Positions 35,158 to 43,983 of a DNA stretch of 64,000 nucleotides are shown here, piece by piece; positions within the stretch are counted from its first letter, which is position 1, and every line of letters starts with the position of its first letter. This stretch comes from Sphingomonas montana (GTDB lineage Bacteria; Pseudomonadota; Alphaproteobacteria; Sphingomonadales; Sphingomonadaceae). The notes under the pieces are model-generated. The model saw only the letters and a program-made list of their open reading frames with translations, was not told the origin of the DNA and made no database searches. The position numbers were made by a program, and so were the translations under genes. The stretch is taken from assembly GCF_001956315.1 (NCBI RefSeq), contig NZ_KV887139.1:426-64425 (forward strand), read 5' to 3'.

Positions 35158-35501
35158 TTCCGCAGCCGACATCGACGCGGATATTCCTCGCGTGCGGCGT
35201 CACCGACATGCGCAAGGGGTTCGATGGCCTGACGGTATTGGTGCAGGACGGGCTTCGGAAGAAGTCACATTCCGGTGCGCTGTTCGCGTTCCGCGGCGAG
35301 CGCGGCGACCCGATCAAATTGCTGTGGTTCGACGGTCAGGGACTATGCCTGTTTTCGAAGCGAATGGACCGGGGGCGGTTCGTCTGGCCGCTGACGGCGA
35401 CCGACGCGGTGACGCTGTCATCGGCGCAGGCATCAATGCTTCTGGAGGGCATCGACTGGCGTCGTGCGGAACGGACCTTGGCAGCGACATTGGTAGGTTG
35501 A
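35154..35501 (+). CDS. tnpB: IS66 TnpB (IS66 Orf2-like protein), intact
   Basis: A complete 115-residue protein with the family pattern RIFLACGVTDMRKGFDGLTV, FRGERGDPIKLLWFDGQGLC and FSKRMDRGRFVWP. TnpB is needed for IS66 transposition along with TnpA and TnpC, but its activity is unknown. ATG 35154 overlaps the end of tnpA (ATGA). Confidence 0.92.
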   Translation: MIPQPTSTRIFLACGVTDMRKGFDGLTVLVQDGLRKKSHSGALFAFRGERGDPIKLLWFDGQGLCLFSKRMDRGRFVWPLTATDAVTLSSAQASMLLEGIDWRRAERTLAATLVG

Positions 35502-35579
35502 ATGTGCACCTTTCCGGCACTCTTGCTCGAGCGAAGGGGTGCCAACTGCTATTGAAACCGGGGGTCGCAAGCCCCTCTT

Positions 35580-37135
35580 GACGCATCTGATGCCGAGGCG
35601 CGGATTAAGGTGCTGGAGGCATCGCTCGCCCGGGCCAATGCCAGCATTGCCGCCCGCAACCTGCTCATCGATACATTGCGTGGACAGATCGCCCGACTGC
35701 GGCGGATGCAGTTCGGCGCCTCTTCCGAGAAGCTGACGCGCGAGATCGCATAGCTCGAACTTGTGCTCGAGGAACTGGTGACGGATGGCGCAGCCCCGGA
35801 CATCAACGCGACCTCACCCGATAACCCCGTGCGGCCGGCACCAGTCCGTGCGTTGCCGGACCACCTGCCACGGGTGGAGGTCTTCCACGGACCGACTTCA
35901 GGCATCTGCACCTGCCCGGACTGCTTGGTGCGCTAGGCCGTCTCGGGCAGGACGACCAAGAGATGCTGGACGTCCTGCCGGTGCACTGGCGCGTGGTGCG
36001 GAGCCGACCAAAATACAGCTGCCGTGCCTGTGAGAAGGTCGTCTAAGCACCTGCCCCGGTGAAGGCAGTCGCACGCGGAAAGGCGACATTTGCAACGCTG
36101 GCGCATGTCTTGGTCTCGAAGTTCGAACATCATCTGCCGCTTTACCGTCAGTCCGAGATGATGGTGGCTCCAAGGTCTGGACATCGACCGGTCGCCGCTG
36201 GCGACCGGTCGGCCAGGCAGCCGCCTTGCTGGATCCCATCGTCAGCCGCATCCGAGAGGAAGTGCTGAAAGGCGACAAGATCCACGCCGACGACACGCCA
36301 GTTCCGGTGCTCGACTCTGGCCGCGGACGCACCGCGACCGGGCCGGCTATGGGTCTATGCGGTCGATGACCGCGCCTCCGGCAACACGACCCCGCCAGCG
36401 ACATGGTATAGCTTCACGACCGACTGCACCGGTGTACATCCGCAAGCCCATCTCGCCGGATTTCGAGGCTTCCTCCAGGCCGACGCCTATGCTGGTTACG
36501 AAGCGCTGTATCGAAGCGGTGTCACCGATGTCGCGTGCTGAACCCATTTCAGGCGCAAGGTATTCGACCTGCACGAGCGTGTTGCCACGCCGCTGACCAC
36601 CGACATTCTTGAACGCATCGGCGCTTTATACGGCATAGAAGCCGAGGTCCGCGGCAGGCCGCCTGACGTGCGGCTGGCGGCGCGGCAGAACCGGACGAAG
36701 CCGCTGGTCGATGCGCTGCGCGGGACACTCGACGCGGCACTGCGCCGCTTGTCGCCGAAGTCCGACACAGCCAAGGTATCGCCTATGGCGCGAAGCGATG
36801 GCTCGCGCTGTATTGCTTCCTCGCTGCCGGGTGCCTGGGGATCGACAACAACATCGCCGAACGCGCGTTGCGCAGTGTCGCCGTCGGCCGGCGAAACTGG
36901 CTGTTCGCCGGCTCGAAGACGGGCGGTGAGCGCGCCGCAGCCATCTACACCGTCATCCAGACCTGCAAGGTCAACGGCGTCGACCCGCAATCCTACATCG
37001 CCGACGTGACCAGAAAGATCGCAGCTGATTGGCCAGCCGCGCGATGGGGGGAACTCATGCCCTGGAACTGGGCCGAGCAACCCGCAACGCCGTTGGCACA
37101 AGCCGCACAGTCCGCGGTCTGCCGGCCACGCTTAC
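35580..37135 (+). pseudogene. tnpC: IS66 TnpC transposase, multiply frameshifted
   Basis: Recognisable blocks lie in different frames: a leucine-rich start with GQIARLRRMQFGASSEKLTR ended by TAG near 35750; PRVEVFHGPTSGICTCPDC; LDVLPVHWRVVRSRPKYSCR then CEKVV and a TAA near 36043; VARGKATFATLAHVLVSKFE and HHLPLYRQSEMM; IREEVLKGDKIHADDTPVPV, and a C-terminal RALRSVAVGRRNWLFAGSKT. The DDE domain is split, so the transposase cannot be made. Confidence 0.85.
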
Positions 37136-37147
37136 CTGATCACTGCC

Positions 37148-38716
37148 TTAATCCGCGTTCTCCGACGGCAGGCGGAAGGCATGTAGGCGTAGGCGCATCC
37201 CCTTCCGTAGTCGGCGCTGAACGGTAAAGTGGCCTTTCTCTTTAACAATGAAGTCGAGAAGTCCGGGCGGTGGTTGATTTCCACGCCACGCGGGCAACAG
37301 CTTACTCAAGGCTTCGGGGCGAATGAGTAGCTCCCGGCGACCCTTCCTGTTAGTGACATAGACCTCAGATCGTTTGATCGTTGCACAATTGGATGGGATA
37401 TCGGCGTCAATAAAGACGACGTCAGATCCATTGGCGATGCTGACAAGCTGGTCAACAAAAGGTGTGTCCGGTTCGTTCCCTCTCAGGTGCCGGTCAAGAC
37501 AAGCGAGAATATTTGTTCCAAATCTCCAGTTTTTTGGAAATATTTTGTAACGTCTTGCTAGGACGGCAGCCGCGTAAACTACACCAAATGCTTCCATGTC
37601 TCGCGGATTGTATCCAGAAACTATTCCAATCTTGGCTCGCTCTCGGAAGGATTTGATGCTATCTTGAATGTCCGAGATAAGGTCCGTTTCGTTATCTGCA
37701 AGGTCCTGAACAAGACGCTGGACAAACTGCTTGCCAATTGACCCGTAGTAGGTGCGTGCGGCACCGGCAACTGCATCGCAGAACCCTGCCGAACTACAGT
37801 ACTGCTGGGGAATAGTGTTGAATGCGCCGAAATCGCTTCCGTCAGAGATCCGCAAAGTGATCAATCGATCACGAATAAGCTTGCCCACAGCGGTATCTGC
37901 GCCGACCTGCTCGACTAAAGACTGTCGTGCTGCAATCAAGGTCCCGGCCGTCGATCCGCCTGGATGCCGGTTGTAACGTCCTTCGCTAAGTTGCATGATG
38001 ATATCCCGGACCGCGGTTCCGATCCGTGACGATGTCTGTCCAGCAAGCAACGCTTGGGGGTCGTCAACGAGCAGTAGGGTGTCGGAAGCTAGAGACAGGT
38101 CGCTCCCACCACTGGGGGTAAGCTCCCTGAAGGCCAGGATTTCCCCATCAGGTGCATTGAACACCCCAGCCGTCAGATTCTGAATCATAGTCTTTCCGGT
38201 ACTTGGCGGTCCGACAAGCTCAACGATAATTCCACGGGCGATACCAACGATTGGGAATAGTGGGATTGAGAGAGCCAACGAGATTGCGAAGATCGGCAGA
38301 TCCTGTCCAACAAGTGGCTTTGCGACTTTACGTTTCCAATCGCGGACGGATCCAACGTTTGCCGTTGCGCGAGGCGAAACTCGAAAAGCCGGAATGACAG
38401 GGTCAGCGCCGCTGGGCAGAATGATCTGCCCATCTCGTAGGACATAGGCCGGCCCACTCCATCCGGGAGCCTCAGCGAGAGGTGTATCTGGATAACTGTG
38501 GAGGTCCGAAAGCTCGCTAATAATCCGGTCCCGGCCTTCCTTGCCGTGTATGGGCAACCCACGTTCCACAAGTTTAGCCCGTACCACTTCCGGGTTAGTG
38601 CAATCAGAAAGCAAAAGTCGCACTATTGGGCACTTTGGATAAGTCCAGCGCACGTAAAGGTTTCCCGTAGGAGTCGCAGTCTCTCCGTGCGCGTGGAGCA
38701 TGTTGTAATAGGGCAT
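37148..38716 (-). CDS. DUF927 family ATPase (replication-type helicase of mobile elements)
   Basis: A 522-residue protein. Residues 60-125 fit the DUF927 N-terminal region (APGWSGPAYVLRDGQIILPSG). Walker A GPPSTGKT is at 169-176, Walker B TLLLVDD at 213-219. DUF927 proteins occur in integrated elements and plasmids and are thought to be superfamily-3-like helicases in replication (family knowledge). It is the last gene of a run on the minus strand after HUH, AlpA-like and integrase genes. The IS66 copy inserted just past its stop, leaving the gene itself intact. Confidence 0.75.
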   Translation of the reverse strand: MPYYNMLHAHGETATPTGNLYVRWTYPKCPIVRLLLSDCTNPEVVRAKLVERGLPIHGKEGRDRIISELSDLHSYPDTPLAEAPGWSGPAYVLRDGQIILPSGADPVIPAFRVSPRATANVGSVRDWKRKVAKPLVGQDLPIFAISLALSIPLFPIVGIARGIIVELVGPPSTGKTMIQNLTAGVFNAPDGEILAFRELTPSGGSDLSLASDTLLLVDDPQALLAGQTSSRIGTAVRDIIMQLSEGRYNRHPGGSTAGTLIAARQSLVEQVGADTAVGKLIRDRLITLRISDGSDFGAFNTIPQQYCSSAGFCDAVAGAARTYYGSIGKQFVQRLVQDLADNETDLISDIQDSIKSFRERAKIGIVSGYNPRDMEAFGVVYAAAVLARRYKIFPKNWRFGTNILACLDRHLRGNEPDTPFVDQLVSIANGSDVVFIDADIPSNCATIKRSEVYVTNRKGRRELLIRPEALSKLLPAWRGNQPPPGLLDFIVKEKGHFTVQRRLRKGMRLRLHAFRLPSENAD

Positions 38717-38764
38717 GATGATTCTCCATGTTGTTTAAGTGGTCAGCGAGCAGGCATGAGAGAC

Positions 38765-38796
38765 ATCCCCGCGTCCCCGCGTCCCCGCGTCCCCGC
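38765..38796 (+). repeat. Octamer tandem repeat, four units of RTCCCCGC
   Basis: ATCCCCGC followed by three GTCCCCGC units in an array without spacers, upstream of the DUF927 gene and downstream of the HUH gene. A related three-unit array lies about 330 bases away. Confidence 0.85.
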
Positions 38797-38986
38797 ATCT
38801 CCGATTTCCTGGCGCCGTAATCTTACCCATATGATTAAGGCCGAGCGGTAGACGCTGTGTTAGCTAACGTAATGCGGTATTCTGGGGTTGTGATACCCGA
38901 TCTGGTCATCTGCGGTACGTACCAAAGCCATATATTGCCTTGGATCACCTTCCATTCATGTGCGTTTCTATTCGCCGATTTAGCCA

Positions 38987-39835
38987 TCACCGGGGCACTA
39001 GCCTGCCGTTCACCACCCGCAACTTTACGAGAAGGATAATGTCTTTGAGGCGCCACTGGTCGATCCAGAGAAGCCACTGGCTGTGTGCCGGTTCGGGAAT
39101 GCGCTGCGGTCTTGGCTTCACGCGAGTCCCCGAGTCCCCGAGTCCCCGCGCCCGACTGGGCCAATAGCTTTTGACTATGTAGGTCAGTGGTTTCGGAAGA
39201 TCGGTCAGCGGCTTGCGGCAGATGTAGACTGGAGTGGTCTTACCTGTCGCCCCGAGGCTCACCGGCTGGGGTTTGTACCTGCGTTGCTTTCGCAGCCGGT
39301 CGAGCACCTCAAGCATGCCGCCCTGTGCAAGCCCATGAAAATGGATGTGGAAAAGACCGGACCGGAGGTCGTGCTCGCCGTCGAGGCAGAGTAACATCCA
39401 GCCGTCCGCGGATCCCGCACCGGCTCGGTTTAGGTCGGCACGCACTTGGTTGTTAAGCCTACGGGGGTCAACGCCGGCCAACTGGTACGGTGCGAAGGTC
39501 AGCCCCGCTGGCATCAGGGTGAAGGTGCGCGGCGTCTGTTTGAATAGATCGTAGAGGCGCCACAGCTCCCCTCCTATGCGGATGCGGTGCTTCCGCATAT
39601 ATTGCCTTGAAGCCAGAGTTTGCCGACGACGAATACTCTTGGATCCGAGGCGATCGGCGAGTTCCAGAAGCGCAGGCGCCAGGTTGGGATGTTCAGCCGC
39701 CGTCTTGCGGAGCTTCTGTGCACGCTCAGGGTCGTCCAGCTTGGTCCGTGGCTTGGTTTCAATTTCGTACATGCCAACCGGGCTGCGGCACTTCTTCGGC
39801 CGGCGTAAATCCTTGATGCCTGTTCCCGGCATCAT
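38987..39835 (-). CDS. HUH-motif protein, probable rolling-circle replication initiator
   Basis: A 282-residue protein. HIHFHG at 163-168 fits the His-hydrophobic-His (HUH) metal motif, preceded by WMLLCLDGEHDL and followed by KPLTYIVKSYW near 213-225, where Tyr219 and Lys222 would fit the nicking-tyrosine region. HUH enzymes nick one strand to start rolling-circle replication or transfer. The family is not firmly recognised. Residues 230-237 are encoded by three GAGTCCCC octamers, so copy-number change alters the C-terminal frame. It overlaps the AlpA-like gene by four bases. Confidence 0.55.
   Translation of the reverse strand: MMPGTGIKDLRRPKKCRSPVGMYEIETKPRTKLDDPERAQKLRKTAAEHPNLAPALLELADRLGSKSIRRRQTLASRQYMRKHRIRIGGELWRLYDLFKQTPRTFTLMPAGLTFAPYQLAGVDPRRLNNQVRADLNRAGAGSADGWMLLCLDGEHDLRSGLFHIHFHGLAQGGMLEVLDRLRKQRRYKPQPVSLGATGKTTPVYICRKPLTDLPKPLTYIVKSYWPSRARGLGDSGTRVKPRPQRIPEPAHSQWLLWIDQWRLKDIILLVKLRVVNGRLVPR
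39124..39147 (+). repeat. Octamer tandem repeat, three units of GAGTCCCC
   Basis: Three perfect units inside the HUH-protein gene (minus strand, codons 230-237), followed by a diverged fourth. Unit length 8 is not a multiple of 3. Confidence 0.85.
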
Positions 39836-40014
39836 TTCTTCTCACACTGCTGACGACGCTCAACAAAAGCCTCGATGCTCGACATGCTAACAACAGTGCG
39901 CCGGCCGATGTGGAAGGACTCGACCTCCCCATCGCGCAGAAGCGACCAGGCTTTGGTCAGTTTTACGCCGACGAGGCCGCCAAACTCCGGAACAGAGACT
40001 GCTAAAGGCTTCAT
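39832..40014 (-). CDS. AlpA/excisionase-like helix-turn-helix protein
   Basis: Sixty residues from ATG 40014 (MKPLAVSVPEFGGLVGVKLT). The pattern fits a MerR/excisionase-type winged helix: a helix-turn-helix start, then LLRDGEVESFHIGRRTVVSM and a short C-terminal helix ending ERRQQCEKK. In integrative elements, such proteins steer excision or control the integrase (family knowledge). The open frame to 40053 is not needed. Its stop overlaps the HUH gene start. Confidence 0.7.
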   Translation of the reverse strand: MKPLAVSVPEFGGLVGVKLTKAWSLLRDGEVESFHIGRRTVVSMSSIEAFVERRQQCEKK

Positions 40015-40155
40015 TGAGAATTCTCCCGGTCTACGCTGAACAACAGCGAACAACCGGGAATTAGCCTGCTAGCTGGACGTAATCATTGGATTTATAAGTC
40101 GCATTAAATTCCGGAAAGTACACCTGTCAAGGTTTCCGAAAATATGAGTAAGCTA

Positions 40156-41073
40156 TTAGCCACCAAGAAAGGCTTTGTTATACCGAGCGCCAACGGCGTG
40201 AAGCTCCGCCGCAATCCCGTCCTTGCTGTTTTTACTCGCAAAGGCAGCGACCTCGAATACGACTTTGTTAAATTCGGTCGCCGTTAGATTGCGTTCCGCG
40301 GCCGCCTTCCACTTCCTCCTGGTATCGGCAGGTGCCCTAGCTGAAGCCTCATTGGCGAGCTTCTCGGCTTCCCGGCGCGGCATCCCGGCCTTCAGAAGGC
40401 CTGAATACAATTCGACTATTTCGAGGCGAAGTTTTGCCAAGGTGTAGCTGTTTCGCTCGCGCCCCTTTCGTTTGCTTGGCTTGAACAGATCTGGCAATTC
40501 TCCTGCATCGAGCGCAGCTAGGCCGTTGCTAACATCCCTTACCGTCAACCCATCTTTATGCCGGTCTATGTTTGCCGACAGTATGGCGGGCTGCAGTAGC
40601 TCAAGCCAAGCTGCAACTGAGCGACGGGACGCTTCGCTATCCTGATTATCTACCTTCACATGTTCTAGCGTATCATCGCCCCAGCTGGTGACCAGCCCGT
40701 AGAAGCAAACCTGCAGGAACAGGCGAGTGACCGCTTGGCGATCTTCCGCCGACAGGCCTTGGAAGGACGCGGCAGCAGCGGATGTTGCATCTTCGCTGTC
40801 CTTGATCGAATATTTAGGATGTCTACCTTGTGCAAGGGCGCATCCGATCAGCTTTAGCTGCTCCCCGGCGACCCGCATCAGATCAGCAAGGGGTTGCTGG
40901 TAATCTGTCTCGTAATCGAGCAGAGAGTCCAACAGGCTCTTAAGGTCCGGGGTCAATGCGCTCTCCGAGATATGATGCTCAAGATTTGATAGGCCCCGCC
41001 TGCATTCTACAGCAGTACCCCTGCGGTAGGTAGCTCCGCCTTGTTCTTGCTCTATGCGCGAGCGCCTGCTCAA
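40156..41073 (-). CDS. Unknown protein of a mobile element, N-terminus derived from an integrase remnant
   Basis: The 305-codon frame begins with about 28 residues that look like an integrase C-terminus read in frame (YRRGTAVECRRGL at 16-28). From about residue 30 it is a helical protein (LKSLLDSLLDYETDYQQPL, later KRKGRERNSYTLAKLRLEIV and a region EAEKLANEASARAPADTRRK). I know no family. The native start may have been lost, or the protein may truly start further in, for example near Met66. Its neighbours suggest a mobile-element accessory gene. Confidence 0.5.
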   Translation of the reverse strand: MSRRSRIEQEQGGATYRRGTAVECRRGLSNLEHHISESALTPDLKSLLDSLLDYETDYQQPLADLMRVAGEQLKLIGCALAQGRHPKYSIKDSEDATSAAAASFQGLSAEDRQAVTRLFLQVCFYGLVTSWGDDTLEHVKVDNQDSEASRRSVAAWLELLQPAILSANIDRHKDGLTVRDVSNGLAALDAGELPDLFKPSKRKGRERNSYTLAKLRLEIVELYSGLLKAGMPRREAEKLANEASARAPADTRRKWKAAAERNLTATEFNKVVFEVAAFASKNSKDGIAAELHAVGARYNKAFLGG

Positions 41074-41462
41074 GCAACTCGCGGGTCGCTTGATGCGTCA
41101 CCCGTTTAGTGGTGGAAAGTGCAGCGGAAGCCCCGGGTAGTTGGGTTGGGGCGGCCCATCCGACCCAGCAGTATCGCCCAGGCCATGTCGAACAGGTCGC
41201 ATCATCAACTCCTGAATACAAGATTTTTGACGGCGGGTTCAACGGCCAGACTGAAGGCATCAACGCAACTGCGGCGATAGAAAGCGGGACAACACGCTCG
41301 ACCGCGTTTTACGCGAGAGGCAGGGACCTTCCTCAGCTTGGCATCAAAATCGACCTCGCCCCAGGTCGCACCAAGAGCTTCGCCGCGGCGCGCGGCTGTG
41401 AGATCTCGAACCCGGGGCATCGTGCTGCAAGTGCCGGGCGCCGACGCCGCAGGGCTGAGCAA
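40990..41462 (-). pseudogene. Tyrosine recombinase (integrase) remnant in three frames
   Basis: Frame A, 41462 to about 41210: RDLTAARRGEALGATWGEVD and KVPASRVKRG, holding the first catalytic Arg region, then AVKNLVF. Frame B, about 41200-41040: STTKRVTHQATRELLEQALA followed by HR, the ALAH motif of the second catalytic His. Frame C, about 41030-40990: YRRGTAVECRRGL, the region of the catalytic Tyr. Order and spacing fit P4-type integrases found at tRNA genes. The N-terminal arm-binding part is missing or unrecognisable. Confidence 0.7.
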
Positions 41463-41913
41463 AGTCTGGCCAGTGCCCTGTCCGACCCGGACACTGGTCA
41501 GTTTCTGAAACGCTGACTACGCCTAAGCAACGGCTAAGATATGAAAACCACGACAGGCCCAGTTTTTCGCCGCCGGCTGGGCTAGTTTCGCTCCTCGTTG
41601 CCAGATCGAATGTGAATCGTTTTCGACGACGCTGAAAGCACCGATTTGCTCAGCGCGCCGCCATTATCCAGACTGCAGAGCACGCGGATATTCGGCTTGC
41701 GGGGTACTGCCCGAGCCACCCTGAAGTCCGCTGACTTGGCAGAGAAGTTACGGCTCAGGAGTCCGGTTTAAGCCGTCGGACCTGGTCTCCTAGTGCAGGT
41801 AGCTATTCGCCCGCGTTCGTTGGCAACCACGTTGACGTGTGGGAGGGAACGAGGGAGCAACTGCCACTTTCCGGACAATTATGATGCAAATTCAAAACGT
41901 TGCCAACGAAAGG
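41463..41913. other. Decayed segment between integrase remnant and tRNA-Asn
   Basis: This 451-base stretch is where the start of the integrase gene would be expected, on the 3' side of the tRNA. No intact frame or recognisable direct copy of the tRNA 3' end was seen. Confidence 0.4.
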
Positions 41914-41988
41914 TGGCTCCCCGGGCCGGATTCGAACCAGCGACCATTCGATTAACAGTCGAACGCTCTACCACTGAGCTACCGGGGA
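41914..41988 (-). tRNA. tRNA-Asn (GTT)
   Basis: Read on the minus strand, a 75-base cloverleaf starts TCCCCGGTAGCTCAGTGGTA. The D-arm is AGCTCAGTGGTAGAGC, the anticodon loop is CTGTTAA with anticodon GTT, and the T-arm is CTGGTTCGAATCCGG. The acceptor stem TCCCCGG/CCGGGGA pairs fully, followed by G and an encoded CCA at 41916-41914. The integrase remnant lies on its 3' side, so it is the likely integration site. Confidence 0.97.
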
Positions 41989-42066
41989 ACAGCCCGTTTC
42001 GTCCGGGCGAGGCGCGCCTATGCTACACCGGGCGGGCGCTGGCAACCCCCCTTTCGGGGCGCGGGG

Positions 42067-42840
42067 TCAGAAGGCGAACTGTTCCATCGTGATGCGGTCG
42101 TCCAGCGCATGTTCCGGGTCGAACAGCAGGGTCAGCGGATTGGTGCGGTCGATCGCGATATCCACCGTGGCGACATCGCGCACCTCGCGCTGGTCCGCGA
42201 CGGCGGAGACCGGGCGCTTGACCGGATCGAGCACGCGGAACGAGATGCGCGTCCGTTCGGGCAGGATGGCGCCGCGCCAGCGGCGGGGGCGGAACGGGCT
42301 GATCGGTGTCAGGGCGAGCTGCATGGAGTCGAGCGGCAGGATCGGCCCCTGCGCGGACAGGTTGTAGGCGGTAGAGCCGGCGGGGGTCGCCACCAGGATG
42401 CCGTCGCAGACCAGTTCGGGCAGGACGGTGCGGCCGTTGACGATGACCTCCAGCTTGGCGGTCTCCCGCGTTTCGCGGAGCAGCGAGACCTCGTTGATCG
42501 CGGGGCTGGTGAAGCTCTGCCCGTCGATGGTGGTCGCGTCCATGCGGAGCGGATTGACGGTGAACGGCTTGGTCCGGCCGATGCGGCCGAGCAGGTCCTC
42601 CGCGCTCCATTCGTTCATGAGGAAACCGACCGTGCCGAGATTCATGCCGAACACCGGCAGGATACGGCGCCGATCGAGCATCAGGTGCAGCGTCTGGAGC
42701 AGGAAGCCGTCGCCGCCGAGTGCGACGATCGTGTCGGCTTCCTGGACCGGAACCCAGTCGTGGCGGCGGCGGAGTTCGGCCGCGGCTTCCTGTGCCGCCT
42801 CGGTCGGCGACGCGGCAAGGGCGAGCCGGCGTTCGGGCAT
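42067..42840 (-). CDS. nadK: NAD kinase
   Basis: Phosphorylates NAD to NADP in the cytoplasm. The 257-residue protein has the GGDG motif at 42-45 (VALGGDGFLLQTLH), NEVSLLRE, and the conserved TPAGSTAYNLSAQGPI near 153-168. Length is typical for alphaproteobacterial enzymes. The start ATG shares one base with the stop of moaA, so it is translated downstream of moaA. Confidence 0.95.
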   Translation of the reverse strand: MPERRLALAASPTEAAQEAAAELRRRHDWVPVQEADTIVALGGDGFLLQTLHLMLDRRRILPVFGMNLGTVGFLMNEWSAEDLLGRIGRTKPFTVNPLRMDATTIDGQSFTSPAINEVSLLRETRETAKLEVIVNGRTVLPELVCDGILVATPAGSTAYNLSAQGPILPLDSMQLALTPISPFRPRRWRGAILPERTRISFRVLDPVKRPVSAVADQREVRDVATVDIAIDRTNPLTLLFDPEHALDDRITMEQFAF

Positions 42841-43850
42841 CAGCCGCCAGTGACGCTCATGTGCCGCGACGTGGCAGGCGCGGCGGCGCGGTCTGCGATC
42901 TCGAACGCGTGGCGCAGCGGCTTCAGCCGCATCGCGCGGTCGAGCAGCTCGTCGAGCGCTGCGCGGCCACCGGTGCGGAGTGCGCCGCGCAGATCAACCT
43001 TGTCCTCATGCCCCAGGCACATGAACAGACTGCCCGATGCGGTCACGCGGACGCGGTTGCAGGTGGAGCAGAAATTGTGGGTGAGCGGGGTGATGAGGCC
43101 GAGCTTCGCGCCCAGTTCCTCGACGATGGTGTAGCGTGCCGGTCCACCGCTGGTCTCCGCAATGTCGCGCAGCGTGTAGCGTTCGGCGAGGTCCGCGCGG
43201 ACCCGGTCGAGCGGGAGGTAGCGATCGACACGATCCTCGTCGATCGAGCCGAGCGGCATGGTTTCGATCAGGGTCAGATCATGCCCCTCCGCGCCGCACC
43301 AGCGCAGCATCGGTTCGATCTCCTGGTCGTTGAACCCGGCAAGCGCGACCATGTTGACCTTGACCTTCAGCCCGGCTGCCTTGGCCGCGGCGATCCCGTC
43401 GAGCACCACCGCGACATCGCCCCAGCGGGTGACATGACGGAACTTGTCCGGATCGCGCGTGTCGAGGCTGACGTTCACGCGGCGGACGCCGGCGGCGACA
43501 AGGCCGTCCGCCTGCTTCGCCAGTTGCGTGCCATTGGTCGTGAGCGTGAGTTCGTCGAGCCCGTGGCCGATGTGGCGGCCGATCATGCGCGCCAGTTCGG
43601 GCACGCCGCGGCGGATGAGCGGTTCGCCGCCGGTCAGCCGGATCTTGCGGACGCCGCGCGCGATGAACGCGTCGGACAGTTCGGCGATCTCCTCCAGCGT
43701 CAGCACTTGCGAGCGGGGGAGGAAGGTCATCGCCTCCGACATGCAATAGCGGCAGCGCAGGTCGCAGCGATCGGTGACCGAGATACGCAGATAGGTGATC
43801 GTGCGGCCGAAACCGTCGATCAACGGAGATGTAGTGGGCATGGCGTTCAC
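42840..43850 (-). CDS. moaA: GTP 3',8-cyclase
   Basis: Radical SAM enzyme for the first step of molybdenum cofactor synthesis. The N-terminal iron-sulfur cluster motif is Cys29, Cys33, Cys36 in CDLRCRYCM; the second cluster lies in NFCSTCNRVRVTASGSLFMC near 274-293. A GTP-binding GGEPLIRRG region follows the first motif. Length 336 is normal. Coupled to nadK by one-base overlap. No other moa genes are near. Confidence 0.95.
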   Translation of the reverse strand: MNAMPTTSPLIDGFGRTITYLRISVTDRCDLRCRYCMSEAMTFLPRSQVLTLEEIAELSDAFIARGVRKIRLTGGEPLIRRGVPELARMIGRHIGHGLDELTLTTNGTQLAKQADGLVAAGVRRVNVSLDTRDPDKFRHVTRWGDVAVVLDGIAAAKAAGLKVKVNMVALAGFNDQEIEPMLRWCGAEGHDLTLIETMPLGSIDEDRVDRYLPLDRVRADLAERYTLRDIAETSGGPARYTIVEELGAKLGLITPLTHNFCSTCNRVRVTASGSLFMCLGHEDKVDLRGALRTGGRAALDELLDRAMRLKPLRHAFEIADRAAAPATSRHMSVTGG

Positions 43851-43983
43851 GACCTGAACCTAAGCGTGCGGAGGATCGGGAACAAGCCGCGATACCGAGA
43901 CGGGTGTCTCATTCGTACACGGCCACAACGAGCGATTTTCCGGGACGTTCCGATCCCGATCCGGCTAGAACGGGCCGTACCCG

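Larger units (their letters stand above)
34623..37135 (+). mobile_element. Decayed IS66-family insertion sequence
   Basis: Both ends begin GTAAGC, the usual IS66 terminus: left GTAAGCACGGTCTGAAGGCC at 34623-34642; right end, read inward, GTAAGCGTGGCCGGCAGACC from 37135 (14 of 20 identical). The flanks CTGCTCAC (34615-34622) and CTGATCAC (37136-37143) are an 8-bp target duplication with one later change; 8 bp is the IS66 standard. Three genes tnpA, tnpB, tnpC lie in order inside; only tnpB is intact. It sits five bases past the stop of the DUF927 gene. Confidence 0.85.

Noticed and set aside
38765-39147. Octamer arrays as a CRISPR
   Set aside because: Units are contiguous without spacers and only eight bases long.
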